NCBI RefSeq assembly: GCF_900602065.1
Contig: NZ_UWFN01000328.1
Coordinates: forward strand, 124,001-188,000
Source: Pseudomonas viridiflava
GTDB lineage: Bacteria; Pseudomonadota; Gammaproteobacteria; Pseudomonadales; Pseudomonadaceae
Length of the DNA: 64,000 nucleotides
Direction: 5' to 3'
The position numbers and the translations under genes were made by a program. Within the stretch, counting starts at the first letter, position 1; every line of letters begins with the position of its first letter. This document shows positions 34,278-43,567 of this stretch, one piece after another. The notes beneath the pieces were generated by a model. It saw only the letters and a program-made list of their open reading frames with translations. It was not told the origin of the DNA and ran no database searches.

Positions 34278-35189
34278 TTACTGCTTACCTTGCTTGTCCA
34301 TCAGCGCGGCGAGCATTTCGTACTCTTCGGCAGTCAGGTCAGTCAGTGGTGTACGCACTGGACCTGCGTCGTAGCCGGCGATTTTCGCACCCGCCTTGAC
34401 GATGCTGACGGCGTAACCGGATTTACGGTTACGGATGTCCAGGTATGGCAGGAAGAAATCGTCGATGTATTTGCCAACGGCAACGTGATCGTCTTTGGCG
34501 ATAGCGTGGTAGAAATCCATCGCCAGCTTCGGTACGAAGTTGAAAACTGCCGAAGAGTAAACCGGAACGCCCAGCGCTTTGTAGGCAGCAGCATAGACTT
34601 CAGCGGTCGGCAAACCACCCAGGTACGAGAAGCGATCGCCCAGACGACGGCGGATCGAAACCATCAGTTCGATATCACCCAGGCCGTCTTTGTAGCCGAT
34701 CAGGTTAGGGCAGCGCTCAGCCAGTTGCTCCAGCAGCGGGGCAGTCAGGCGGCAGACGTTACGGTTGTAAACCACCACGCCGATTTTCACCGACTTACAA
34801 ACGGCTTCAACGTGGGCAGCAACGCCGTCCTGGCTGGCTTCAGTCAGGTAGTGCGGCAGCAGCAGCAGGCCTTTGGCGCCCAGACGCTCTGCTTCTTGAG
34901 CGTATTCGATGGCTTGACGGGTCGAACCGCCGACGCCAGCCAGGATCGGCACGCTGGTAGCGCAGGTATCGACCGCGGTTTTGATTACTTCGGAGTATTC
35001 GCTGGCTGCCAGGGAGAAGAACTCACCTGTACCGCCGGCAGCGAACAGAGCGCTTGCGCCGTACGGGGCCAGCCACTCAAGACGTTTAACGTAGCCAGCG
35101 CGATGGAAGTCGCCCTGCGCATTGAAGTCGGTAACCGGGAAGGACAGCAGACCGTGGGAAAGGATGGACTTCAGTTCTTGTGGATTCAT
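34278..35189 (-). CDS. kdgD: 5-dehydro-4-deoxyglucarate dehydratase
   Basis: The 303-residue protein is a DapA-superfamily lyase that converts 5-dehydro-4-deoxyglucarate to 2-oxoglutarate semialdehyde with loss of water and CO2. FAAGGTGEFFSL at 49-60 binds the substrate carboxylate. Tyr141 (VVVYNRN) and the Schiff-base Lys167 (IGYKDGLGD) are in place. It is first in the operon, followed by transporter and dehydratase, so the locus takes up glucarate/galactarate and feeds 2-oxoglutarate. Confidence 0.92.
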   Translation of the reverse strand: MNPQELKSILSHGLLSFPVTDFNAQGDFHRAGYVKRLEWLAPYGASALFAAGGTGEFFSLAASEYSEVIKTAVDTCATSVPILAGVGGSTRQAIEYAQEAERLGAKGLLLLPHYLTEASQDGVAAHVEAVCKSVKIGVVVYNRNVCRLTAPLLEQLAERCPNLIGYKDGLGDIELMVSIRRRLGDRFSYLGGLPTAEVYAAAYKALGVPVYSSAVFNFVPKLAMDFYHAIAKDDHVAVGKYIDDFFLPYLDIRNRKSGYAVSIVKAGAKIAGYDAGPVRTPLTDLTAEEYEMLAALMDKQGKQ

Positions 35190-35252
35190 TATTCGAACAC
35201 CCTGGGAGCATTTATTGTGAATGGATCACCGGTCGTCTGCCGATGTCGTAAG

Positions 35253-35264
35253 TCATCGTACAAC
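35253..35264. promoter_or_regulatory. Candidate GntR-regulator operator upstream of kdgD
   Basis: Read on the minus strand the site is GTTGTACGATGA. Its core TTGTACGAT is shared with three sites at 35374-35385, 36351-36361 and 36392-36402. It lies about 65 bases before the kdgD start. Confidence 0.45.
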
Positions 35265-35373
35265 TGATAATAAAATCACTCAACAGGGATTTTCGGTTTT
35301 TTCCGTGAGCGGTAGCAGATGGTAGCGCAGGCCCCGGAAGAATGGGCCTTGGCGGGAAATTGAATAGACTAAG

Positions 35374-35385
35374 GTCGTATGATCA
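35374..35385. promoter_or_regulatory. Candidate GntR-regulator operator
   Basis: GTCGTATGATCA matches the TNGTAYGATNA pattern of the other three sites. It lies between kdgD and the regulator gene. Confidence 0.4.
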
Positions 35386-35430
35386 CTGGGGCAAATAAGC
35401 CCGGATAGAAGGCTCGGCGCGGTATTTATA

Positions 35431-35519
35431 TGTGGGAGCGGTGCTTGCCCGCGATATGGCTGGATGCGATCTGAAATAAACCGCATCCAGCCTTATCGCG
35501 AGCAAGCTCTGCTCCCACA
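35431..35519. repeat. REP-type inverted repeat pair (GGGAGCGGTGCTTGCCCGCG family)
   Basis: TGTGGGAGCGGTGCTTGCCC with an imperfect complement GAGCAAGCTCTGCTCCCACA. The inner arms pair around GCTGGATGCG. Confidence 0.8.
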
Positions 35520-35551
35520 GGTATTGAGGCGCGCCATCCAGCGGTACTCAA

Positions 35552-36301
35552 TCAAGCTCTTTGCGATTCTGCCTCTTCATGGGCATGGCGCAGGCGTTCG
35601 CGGCTGTTGGTCAGGTGCAGGCGCATCGCGGCGCGGGCGGCGTCGGAGTCCTGGCGGGCGATGGCATCATAGATTTCTTCGTGCTCGCGGCTCAGACGGT
35701 TCATGTAATGCTGCTGATCGTCATGAGCAAGGCGCGCCGAGTTCAGGCGGGTACGAGGGATGATGCTGGTACCCAGGTGGGTCATGATGTCAGTGAAATA
35801 GCGGTTGCCTGTCGACAATGCAATTTGCAGGTGGAACTGGAAATCCGAACCAACTGCATCAGTTGCATGCAAAGCACTTTCATTCAAGGCGTCCAGCGCC
35901 TGACGCATCGCCAGCAATTGCTCATCGGTACGTCGCTGCGCCGCCAGCCCGGCCGATTCAACCTCCAGGCTGATACGCAACTCGAGAATCGCCAGCACAT
36001 CACGCAAGGTGACAATGGTGGCTGGGTCGATACGGAAACCACTGGGGCTTGGCGTATCCAGCACAAAAGTGCCGATACCGTGACGGGTTTCTACCAGGCC
36101 GGAGGCCTGGAGACGCGAAATGGCTTCACGCACCACCGTGCGGCTGACGCCCTGCTCTTCCATGATGGCCGATTCAGTGGGCAACTTGTCGCCACGCTTG
36201 AGCAGCCCGCTGCGAATCCGCTCGGACAGCTCAGTAACCAGCTCTTGCGCAAGGCTGCGGTGCTTGCGGCGTGCGCGAGGCAGTGCGCTTTGATTTTCCA
36301 T
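35552..36301 (-). CDS. GntR/FadR-family regulator, probably of glucarate/galactarate genes
   Basis: The 249-residue product has an N-terminal winged HTH (LAQELVTELSERIRSGLLKRGDKLPTESAIMEEQGVSRTVVREAISRLQASGLVETRHGIGTFV, near residues 18-80) and a C-terminal all-helical FCD ligand domain with metal-type residues (VGSDFQFHLQIALSTGNRYF; MRLHLTNSRERL). The start MENQSALPR at 36301 is typical. Its position beside kdgD-gudP-garD and the four similar sites around both genes suggest that it represses the operon until an aldarate binds (inference). Confidence 0.85.
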   Translation of the reverse strand: MENQSALPRARRKHRSLAQELVTELSERIRSGLLKRGDKLPTESAIMEEQGVSRTVVREAISRLQASGLVETRHGIGTFVLDTPSPSGFRIDPATIVTLRDVLAILELRISLEVESAGLAAQRRTDEQLLAMRQALDALNESALHATDAVGSDFQFHLQIALSTGNRYFTDIMTHLGTSIIPRTRLNSARLAHDDQQHYMNRLSREHEEIYDAIARQDSDAARAAMRLHLTNSRERLRHAHEEAESQRA

Positions 36302-36350
36302 ATCCAACGTCAATCTCAAGCAATGAAAGAAGTGATGATAGCTCACCGGG

Positions 36351-36402
36351 TTATACGATCACATTCGTAAAAACGACTGAATAGTACGAACCGATCATAC
36401 AA
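36351..36402. promoter_or_regulatory. Two candidate operators upstream of the GntR gene
   Basis: TTATACGATCA (36351-36361) and, inverted, CGATCATACAA (36392-36402) face each other about 40 bases apart before the regulator gene, as for autoregulation. Both share GTAYGATC-like cores with the sites near kdgD. Confidence 0.45.
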
Positions 36403-38131
36403 CAGGCAGAGAATGCGGCTGTTCGCGCAAATCTCCGCCCTCTATACGCAGCAGCCGCCTGTGAAAACGCTTCAGGCTGCTGCGATGGCCGATGCTGATC
36501 AGAGTTACATCTGGTAACTCATCAATCAGCGCCTGATACAGCAAAGCCTCGTCCTCTTCGTCCATGGCCGACGTGGCTTCATCCATATAGAGCCAGCGAG
36601 GCTTGAACAACAGCGCACGAGCAAAGGCCACCCGCTGCTGCTCACCTGGAGACAACATGCGTTGCCAGTGATTACTCTCATCAAGGCGCGACACGAGATG
36701 CTCCAGCCGACAAGTCTTCAGCACCTGCGCGAAGCGCTCTGCCGGGTAAACTTCCACAGCCTGTGGATAACTCATGGCCTCGCGCAAGGTGCCAATGGGC
36801 AGATAAGGTCTCTGCGGCAGGAACAGATAGCGTTCAGCGGGAAGCTGAATATGGCCTTTGCCGTCCTGCCATAACCCACCCAGTGCCCGCAGCAAGGTAC
36901 TTTTGCCACTGCCGGAGCGGCCGCCCACCATGACCCGCTCACCGGCTCCAACTTTCAGACTGGTGTTATTCAGCAACTGACGGCTTGCGCCCAGTTGCAG
37001 CGCCAGCCCGGCCAGACTCAGCGAGTCACCGGCATGGCTGATTTCAATGGCTGAAACATGAGCTTCATTCTGATCCAGGGCCTGCCGAAAGCTGAGCAGA
37101 CGATCACATGTCGCACGCCACGACGCGAGCGTGGCGTAGGCGTCGATGAACCAGCTGAAGTTCTCTTGAACGCTGCCGAAGGCGGAGTTGATTTGCATGA
37201 GTTCGCCCAACTCGATCTTGCCGGCAAAGTAGCGCGGTGCGGCCACGACAAAGGCGAAGATGATTGCAATCTGTGAGTAACCCGCTGTAAAGAACGTCAG
37301 GCGCTTTTGCACGCGCATCATCGACCAGAAGTTGCTCCAGACCATGCCGAAGCGTGAACTCAGGCGCTGGTTCTCGTTGGGCTCGCCATCAGACAACGCG
37401 ATGCTCTCGGCATTTTCCCGCACGCGAACCAGTGAGAAACGCAGGTCAGCTTCATAACGCTCCTGCTGGTTGCTCAACGGAATCAACCGGCGACCGATCA
37501 CGTGCGTGAGCCAACTGCCCACCACCGCGTAGAGAAACGCAGCCCAGAACATGTAGCCCGGGATCGTGACGCCGAGCACTTCGATGCTGCCGGAGACACC
37601 CCACAAAATGATCGAAAAGGACACCAGACTGACCACCGTCTTCATCAAGCCCAGCCCAAGGCTCAACGTGTTGCTGGTGAATTGGTTAAGGTCATCGGAC
37701 AAACGCTGGTCAGGGTTATCGGTGTAACCGTTCTGCTCCAGCTGGTAATAGCTTTTATGGCTCAGCCATTTGGTGAAATGTTGCTCGGTGAGCCAGCGCC
37801 GCCAGCGAATCGTGAGCATTTGCGTCAGATACAGGCGATATACAGCACCGAGAATCCCGACGGTGGCGATGCCGCAGAAATACAGAATCGACTGCGTGAA
37901 GGCCGCGAGGTCTTTATTTTCCAGCGCGTTATAGAAGTCCCGATACCAACTGTTGAGCACCACGGAAATGGCCACGCTGAACAGCGAAAGGACTATCACG
38001 GCAATCAAAAGAACCCAGGCCAGGCGCTTTTCTTCGCTGCGCCAGTAAGGGGTGATCAGTTTCCAGACGCGGGAGAAGAACTTCTCCCGCACGCTGTCAT
38101 TGACAGTGGAGTACTCGGCATTGCTACTCAT
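36395..38131 (-). CDS. ABC transporter, fused permease and ATPase (SbmA/BacA-YddA type)
   Basis: The 578-residue half-transporter has an N-terminal SbmA/BacA-like membrane domain (VWKLITPYWRSEEKRLAWVLL; helices to about residue 330) and a C-terminal ATPase with Walker A GGRSGSGKST, signature LSPGEQQR and Walker B WLYMDEATSAMD. It should act as a homodimer in the inner membrane. Family members move peptides, cobalamin or long-chain acyl compounds; the substrate here cannot be told. Confidence 0.88.
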   Translation of the reverse strand: MSSNAEYSTVNDSVREKFFSRVWKLITPYWRSEEKRLAWVLLIAVIVLSLFSVAISVVLNSWYRDFYNALENKDLAAFTQSILYFCGIATVGILGAVYRLYLTQMLTIRWRRWLTEQHFTKWLSHKSYYQLEQNGYTDNPDQRLSDDLNQFTSNTLSLGLGLMKTVVSLVSFSIILWGVSGSIEVLGVTIPGYMFWAAFLYAVVGSWLTHVIGRRLIPLSNQQERYEADLRFSLVRVRENAESIALSDGEPNENQRLSSRFGMVWSNFWSMMRVQKRLTFFTAGYSQIAIIFAFVVAAPRYFAGKIELGELMQINSAFGSVQENFSWFIDAYATLASWRATCDRLLSFRQALDQNEAHVSAIEISHAGDSLSLAGLALQLGASRQLLNNTSLKVGAGERVMVGGRSGSGKSTLLRALGGLWQDGKGHIQLPAERYLFLPQRPYLPIGTLREAMSYPQAVEVYPAERFAQVLKTCRLEHLVSRLDESNHWQRMLSPGEQQRVAFARALLFKPRWLYMDEATSAMDEEDEALLYQALIDELPDVTLISIGHRSSLKRFHRRLLRIEGGDLREQPHSLPVV

Positions 38132-38217
38132 GGTGACGACTCGACTTCTGGTGAAGTTCAGCGTCCGGGCATTAGCGGCGGACGCACTACGCGATCATCC
38201 ATGACAAACAGTAACGG

Positions 38218-38778
38218 TTAGCGGCGCACGGGGCGTTTCTGCAATTTGCGCTGCAAGGTGCGGCGGTGCATGCCCAGCGCCCTGGCGGTAGCGGAAATAT
38301 TGCCTTCGTGCTCGGTCAGCACCCGCTGAATGTGCTCCCACTGCAAACGGTCAACCGACATCGGGTTGTCCGGCACCAGCGTGTCCAGGTCCGAATGCTG
38401 CGACAACAGCGCCGCCAGCACATCGTCGGCATCGGCGGGTTTGCACAGGTAGTTGCAGGCACCGCGCTTGATGGCCTCGACCGCCGTGGCAATGCTCGAA
38501 TAACCGGTGAGGATCACCACGCGCATGTCAGGGTCCAGTTCCAGCAGTTTGGGCAGCAGCACCAGACCGGAATCGCCATCCATTTTCAGGTCCAGCGCAG
38601 CGAATTCAGGAATGTCCGATTGAGCCAGGATCAAACCTTCTTCGGCGGAACTGGCCGTACTCACACGGAAACCGCGACGGGACATTGCCCGTGCCATCAC
38701 GCGGGTGAAAGTGGCGTCATCATCAACCAGCAACAGATGCGGCAGCTCTTCGCCTTCAACCTGGGTTTCATCGCTCAT
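38218..38778 (-). CDS. roxR: Redox response regulator RoxR (RegA/PrrA family)
   Basis: The 186-residue protein has a receiver domain (LLLVDDDATF; phospho-acceptor Asp63 in ALDLKMDGDSG; ILTGYSSIATAVEAIKRGACNYLCKPAD) and a C-terminal Fis-type HTH (EHIQRVLTEHEGNISATARALGMHRRTLQRKLQKR). It is the partner of RoxS, whose stop codon overlaps its ATG. In pseudomonads RoxSR controls terminal oxidases and respiration in response to electron flow and cyanide. Confidence 0.92.
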   Translation of the reverse strand: MSDETQVEGEELPHLLLVDDDATFTRVMARAMSRRGFRVSTASSAEEGLILAQSDIPEFAALDLKMDGDSGLVLLPKLLELDPDMRVVILTGYSSIATAVEAIKRGACNYLCKPADADDVLAALLSQHSDLDTLVPDNPMSVDRLQWEHIQRVLTEHEGNISATARALGMHRRTLQRKLQKRPVRR

Positions 38779-40034
38779 ACATCATCTCCTCGGGCGTCAC
38801 GGGGCAGGCGCAACTCGGTGAGTGTGCCGCCATCCTCATGACTGTAGAGTTTTACCGAGCCACCTGCGCGGGTCACGCTGGCCTTGCTCAAAAAAAGGCC
38901 GAGGCCGAAGCCTTTACCTTTGGTCGTAAAGAAAGGTTTACCGATTTGTTCGGCAATTGCCAATGGCACGCCGGGCCCATGGTCGCGGATGCTGATACAG
39001 ATTTCTGTACTGTCCCAGTTCAGGTTCACTTCCAGCCCTTCGGGGCAGGCATCGGCAGCGTTATTTAGCAGGTTGAGCAGCGCCTGGGTCAGGTCGGGCG
39101 GCGGCGCAAGCATGGGCGCCGAATCTTTGCCCAGCAACTGAAACCGATAGCTGGCCTCAGGGCGCATCAAATGCCAGCGATCAAGCGCTTCATTGAGCCA
39201 ATGGCTGACAGTCTGCATTTCCACTGCCAGACGACGGTTGGCCTCTGCGGCGCGCACCAGTTGCTGCAGGGTCTGCTTGCACTGTTTGACCTGTTCCTGA
39301 AGAACTTCCAGATCATCCTGCAATGCCGGGTCCTTGTGGTCCTGGCGCATTTCCTTGAGCAGTACGCTCATGGTCGCCAGCGGTGTGCCCAGTTCATGGG
39401 CCGCACCGGCTGCTTGAGTCGCCACCGCCAGCAGTTGCTGATCGCGCAGCCCCTCTTCACGGCGTTCGGCGCGCAGTTGCTCCTGACGCCGCAACTCCTC
39501 GGCCATCTTTGCCGCAAAAAAAGTGATGACTGCCGCCGCCAGGGCAAAGCTCAGCCACATGCCATAGACCTGCATGTTTTCCCGGGAGATCGGATAGGTG
39601 TCCAGCGGGAAGGAATGCCCCATCAGCCAGCTGTACAGCGCCAGCGCGATGCCCGACAGCATCAGCGAATAGCGCCATGGCAGCGTCACAGCAGCAATGG
39701 TCAGCGGAACAAGGTAGTAAGAAACGAAGGGGTTGGTCGACCCACCCGAGTAATACAACAGCGCGCTGTGGATAAACAGGTCGAAAGCCAACTGCACGGC
39801 GTACTCTTGCTCGGTCACCGGCAACGACGTGCGCAGGCGAACGGCCGTCACCGCACACCAGATCATCGAGAAACCAAGGGTGATCGCCAGTTGCATCCAC
39901 GGCAGCGGCAATAAATGAAACAGGTACGCAATACCCACAGAACCGGCCTGAGCAGCCAGTACCAGCGTACGGATAAAGGTCAGACGCCAGAGGTTCTGGC
40001 GCGTAGCGGACAACATTTGAACGGGGGCGAGCAT
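38775..40034 (-). CDS. roxS: Redox sensor histidine kinase RoxS (RegB/PrrB family)
   Basis: The 419-residue protein has six membrane helices with the family's quinone-sensing loop GGSTNPF at 97-103. The H-box is AAGAAHELGTPLATM with phospho-His213. An ATPase domain follows (NLLNNAADACPEG; DHGPGVP; TTKGKGFGLGLFLSKA). AGGAGAG precedes the ATG at 40034. It phosphorylates RoxR according to the redox state of the quinone pool. The overlap with roxR gives translational coupling. Confidence 0.92.
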   Translation of the reverse strand: MLAPVQMLSATRQNLWRLTFIRTLVLAAQAGSVGIAYLFHLLPLPWMQLAITLGFSMIWCAVTAVRLRTSLPVTEQEYAVQLAFDLFIHSALLYYSGGSTNPFVSYYLVPLTIAAVTLPWRYSLMLSGIALALYSWLMGHSFPLDTYPISRENMQVYGMWLSFALAAAVITFFAAKMAEELRRQEQLRAERREEGLRDQQLLAVATQAAGAAHELGTPLATMSVLLKEMRQDHKDPALQDDLEVLQEQVKQCKQTLQQLVRAAEANRRLAVEMQTVSHWLNEALDRWHLMRPEASYRFQLLGKDSAPMLAPPPDLTQALLNLLNNAADACPEGLEVNLNWDSTEICISIRDHGPGVPLAIAEQIGKPFFTTKGKGFGLGLFLSKASVTRAGGSVKLYSHEDGGTLTELRLPRDARGDDV

Positions 40035-40092
40035 GAGCTCTCCTGATGAGTGCTCCAGGCGAATCGAAGCGAGTATAACCAAGCAACAACAA

Positions 40093-40109
40093 AAACTGCG
40101 CAAACTGCG
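40093..40109. promoter_or_regulatory. Direct repeat in the roxS-DUF541 intergenic region
   Basis: Two copies of AAACTGCG with a 9-base period lie about 60 bases before roxS and 180 before the divergent gene. A regulator site is possible but unproven. Confidence 0.3.
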
Positions 40110-40284
40110 TCAAACCACCACAGGTTTCATGAATAATTTACCTTTCGTTTCGGCGATTAGGTGGCAGGCAGCCATGACGCTGCCGGAACCACATTCTTTA
40201 TTCACAGTCTTAAGGCTTTGCGCCGCACCAACCTGCGGTGCTGGCCTGTTCGACAACGACATGCCTCATAACAAGGAGTTTTCA

Positions 40285-41001
40285 ATGTTCAGCCTTCGCC
40301 CCACCGCCGCCCTGCTCGCCCTCGGCGCCGCTGCCCTGACCAGCGTCCCAGCCCTGGCAGACAGCGTTAACTACAACCAGGTTTCTGTACATGCGGAGGT
40401 CAATCAGGAAGTCACCCGTGACCTGATGAACGTCACGCTTTACAGCGAAGCGCAGAATACCGACCCGGCCAAACTGGCTGCCGAAATTACCGAAACCCTC
40501 AACAAGGCACTTGGCCAGGCCCGCCAGGTCAAGGATGTCACCATCCGCCAAGGTAATCGCAACAGCTACCCGATCTACGACGACAAAGGCCAGAAGATCA
40601 CCGGCTGGCGCGAGCGCGCCGAGCTACGCCTGGAAAGCGCCGACTTCGCGGCACTGTCCAAGTTGACCGGCGAACTGCTCGGTGACATGAAGATGGGCGG
40701 TATGGACTTCTCGATCTCCAAACCTACACGCAAGGCCAGTGAAGACACGCTGCTCAAGGAAGCCGTTACGGCATTTCGCGCACGCGCCCAGTTGGTCACC
40801 GAGGCATTGGGCGGGACAGGCTACAAAGTGGTCAACCTGAACTTCAACACGTCCGGTTACCCACAGCCCTATCTGCGTGCGCCCGTCATGATGATGAAAG
40901 CAGCTCGCGAAGATGCAGCAGCGCCGACGCCTGACATCGAAGCGGGCACCAGCGATGTAACGGTGACTGCCGATGGCGTGATCGAAGTCGCCATCCCTTG
41001 A
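40285..41001 (+). CDS. SIMPL (DUF541) domain periplasmic protein
   Basis: The 238-residue product starts at the ATG with AAGGAG upstream. It has a signal peptide (MFSLRPTAALLALGAAALTS, then VPALAD). The rest is the DUF541/SIMPL fold (YNQVSVHAEVNQEVTRDLMNVTLYSE, DVTIRQGNRNSYPIYDDKGQKITGWRERAELRLES, then TSDVTVTADGVIEVAIP). Members include oxidative-stress-linked E. coli YggE. It is divergent from roxS. Confidence 0.9.
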   Translation: MFSLRPTAALLALGAAALTSVPALADSVNYNQVSVHAEVNQEVTRDLMNVTLYSEAQNTDPAKLAAEITETLNKALGQARQVKDVTIRQGNRNSYPIYDDKGQKITGWRERAELRLESADFAALSKLTGELLGDMKMGGMDFSISKPTRKASEDTLLKEAVTAFRARAQLVTEALGGTGYKVVNLNFNTSGYPQPYLRAPVMMMKAAREDAAAPTPDIEAGTSDVTVTADGVIEVAIP

Positions 41002-41219
41002 TGGCCGTCGCCTGATAAGCGGGCGGCAGCCCCAGGTTGCCGCCCACTCTGAAGATCATCGCTCACCGCTCGTACCCCGCTTGAATCCCCCGCCTACAGC
41101 AATTGAGGGCGTCTCCTGCTTTTTCGGTCAGGACTCGTCTGTAAACTTCATCCGGCCTCACCCACATCATTTCAATACGACGCGACCTTATGCGTCTGTA
41201 CACCTCCAAGGACTCACGG

Positions 41220-43439
41220 ATGAATCCTCAAACTGCCTCACCGAAAAAAAACACCCGCTACATTAATCACCTGATGCATGGCAGCAAGGCGGTCGACAAA
41301 GACACATACGCCTCTTCATCAGGCACGAGCCGCCAGCGGCTGGACAGCACCTTTGCCCTGACGCTCCTGACCCGGCTGGCCCTTACGCACGCTGCGCCTC
41401 GATTCATCATGGAAATGGCGACTATTTTTGGCGTGGACATCCACCCCAGGGTGTACCTGGAACTGCAAAAGGCCCTGATCGCAGAGACCATCCCCCTGCC
41501 TCGTTACGAGATCGTCTCGTCGGGTACCTATCCGGCCGATTACAACAACCGCGACCGGACAATCAGGATTCATGCGGCGGCGATGCAGCACATCGTCGAA
41601 CACCCCGACGCCGCCTGGGAGCTGCTGGCCGTGTTGCTTCATGAGTTCGGCCACCACATGGACGATGTAATCCGCCGGGACATTGCCCCTCGTCACACGG
41701 CCAACACACCGCCCCTGCGTTCGGATTCCGCCGGCGAAGAAGGCGCCCGCTTTGCGTTGCACATGGCAGGTGCCGGGCTGCCGGAAGAAGACGATCTGAT
41801 CCTCGGCCTCTACATCGAGGAAGATAAAGCCGAACACGTCATCAAAATCAATTACGCCCAAGGCATGCAAGCGGTACGGGAGAGACAGAGTGACATCGTG
41901 CGACTGGAGAGCGACACGATGGATCCCGAGCACGAAGCATTTGAAGCAGATGGCAGCGGCAACGGCCTCTTCAGTCACGAACGAATCGAAGCGGGCCTGG
42001 AGGCGATTGGCTTTGCCAAAGAAGACCTGCGAGCCATGTATTTCGGTAACTGGCTTCGGGATCATGCGCAATTACTGGATCCCAAGATCGTCCGGGGCAA
42101 AGATCAGAAGAAAGACTTCCCCGCTGTCATGTCGCGCGAAGCCCTGACCGCGGTGGTCGATGTAATGGCCGCCAGAAAATTTCCCGAGTTAAGGGCCCAA
42201 GACAGTTCCAGCTACAGAGTGACCGAGCAGAAACTGGGGGTCTACCGTCCGAGCCATCACATCGACAACCCGAAAGTCAAAAATCCCTATCCGGCGGATC
42301 CCACTGAGCGCGATCCGGAGTTTGAAGCCTGGGTGCTGGAAGATGATCCACTGCTGGAAGTCGACTACGACACATCGATGAAGTCCTACATACATCGCTC
42401 GGCCGCGAAGATGTACAGGGAGCTGTTCGCCGCCATGAAAGAGGGTTACACCCCGGAAGGTTTACGCAAGCTGGGCGGAGCGCTGCATATACTCGAAGAC
42501 TTTTTTGCTCATTCCAACTTCGTCGAGTTGAACCTCATTGCCCTGAATCATAAAGGCGTACTGCCCTGGACGGGGCCGGCTGACTGCAAACACAAGCTAC
42601 CAGTGGTAACCGGTACATTTGGAGGCACTGACATAATCGCCAGCCTGGCAGGCCCCATTGCCAAGATCCTGTCCCCTGCCGAGATATGGACATTTACCCC
42701 GACTAAACCCGGTGCTCGCTCCGATTCGGAGCAAATGCTGCTGATTCTGCTCAATGAACACGACGAAGCGTGGTTGCTGGAAACGTTTCAAGATTTCCTT
42801 GCCGCCCGGGACAAGGCCAGCGCCATTCCCGGCTTCAATCTGCTTGAGCTCTACTACTGGGTCATCTCCAGCCCCTTGCGTTTAGCGGGCAATGCCTACA
42901 GCACGATCTTCCAGGGAATACTGCAAATCATCGGCAACAGTATCGACGATATACAGACCCATACCGGGTCGGACCCTCATCAAACCGGCTCCACAGACCC
43001 CACGCACTCCCAGTTATCCAAAGATCATGCTGATCATCCGCTGCACAAACTGGCAGCTAGCTGCGCATCGAGCGCCATAAGGCAGGTGGCGGGCGCCATG
43101 CTCAATTACTGGCGATTTGGCTCGGAGATGAAACCGACCGATATCGCCCTGCGCTATTTCGTGCACCCGGAAGACACCTACCTGCTGGACGATATTTTTC
43201 TCGACTGGGCGAGCAAAAACCCCGAGCTCATAAAACGCGCCAGCTCTTTGACCGACCTCGAAAGAGTGCATCAGGAACTTCTGGAAGTAACACACAAGAG
43301 GTTCCAGGCCTTCGCGAAAGACAGTCTAAATTCGTGGGACTATCTCAAGGAGCTCGGGGGCGCCATCGGGCTCAAAGATGGCGCAGAGATAAAACAGCGT
43401 CAAAGCGTCAAGACGATGGGCAGTAGCACAGAGGCTTAA
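41220..43439 (+). CDS. HET-C domain protein with N-terminal HExxH motif
   Basis: The 739-residue protein starts at the ATG with AAGGA upstream; an in-frame ATG at 41190 lacks one. Near the N-terminus, ELLAVLLHEFGHHMDDV (137-150) is a canonical zinc-metalloprotease HExxH motif. From about residue 275 the Het-C family appears: YFGNWLRDHAQLLDP (274-288), and GGALHILEDFFAHSNFVEL (419-437). The Het-C family is named for a fungal heterokaryon-incompatibility protein and occurs in bacteria, some as toxin-like proteins. There is no signal peptide or membrane helix. No immunity gene is evident beside it. Confidence 0.75.
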   Translation: MNPQTASPKKNTRYINHLMHGSKAVDKDTYASSSGTSRQRLDSTFALTLLTRLALTHAAPRFIMEMATIFGVDIHPRVYLELQKALIAETIPLPRYEIVSSGTYPADYNNRDRTIRIHAAAMQHIVEHPDAAWELLAVLLHEFGHHMDDVIRRDIAPRHTANTPPLRSDSAGEEGARFALHMAGAGLPEEDDLILGLYIEEDKAEHVIKINYAQGMQAVRERQSDIVRLESDTMDPEHEAFEADGSGNGLFSHERIEAGLEAIGFAKEDLRAMYFGNWLRDHAQLLDPKIVRGKDQKKDFPAVMSREALTAVVDVMAARKFPELRAQDSSSYRVTEQKLGVYRPSHHIDNPKVKNPYPADPTERDPEFEAWVLEDDPLLEVDYDTSMKSYIHRSAAKMYRELFAAMKEGYTPEGLRKLGGALHILEDFFAHSNFVELNLIALNHKGVLPWTGPADCKHKLPVVTGTFGGTDIIASLAGPIAKILSPAEIWTFTPTKPGARSDSEQMLLILLNEHDEAWLLETFQDFLAARDKASAIPGFNLLELYYWVISSPLRLAGNAYSTIFQGILQIIGNSIDDIQTHTGSDPHQTGSTDPTHSQLSKDHADHPLHKLAASCASSAIRQVAGAMLNYWRFGSEMKPTDIALRYFVHPEDTYLLDDIFLDWASKNPELIKRASSLTDLERVHQELLEVTHKRFQAFAKDSLNSWDYLKELGGAIGLKDGAEIKQRQSVKTMGSSTEA

Positions 43440-43567
43440 AACAGTTACCGGGAGCAATTTCGACTCTCGACATGCGACGCTTGTGAGCAACCGGACAGTA
43501 CGACATCCTGCGCTGTCCAACTGCCTGATGAAAGTCAGGCAGCCACTGCCGCACTCGCGAGGGTTCC

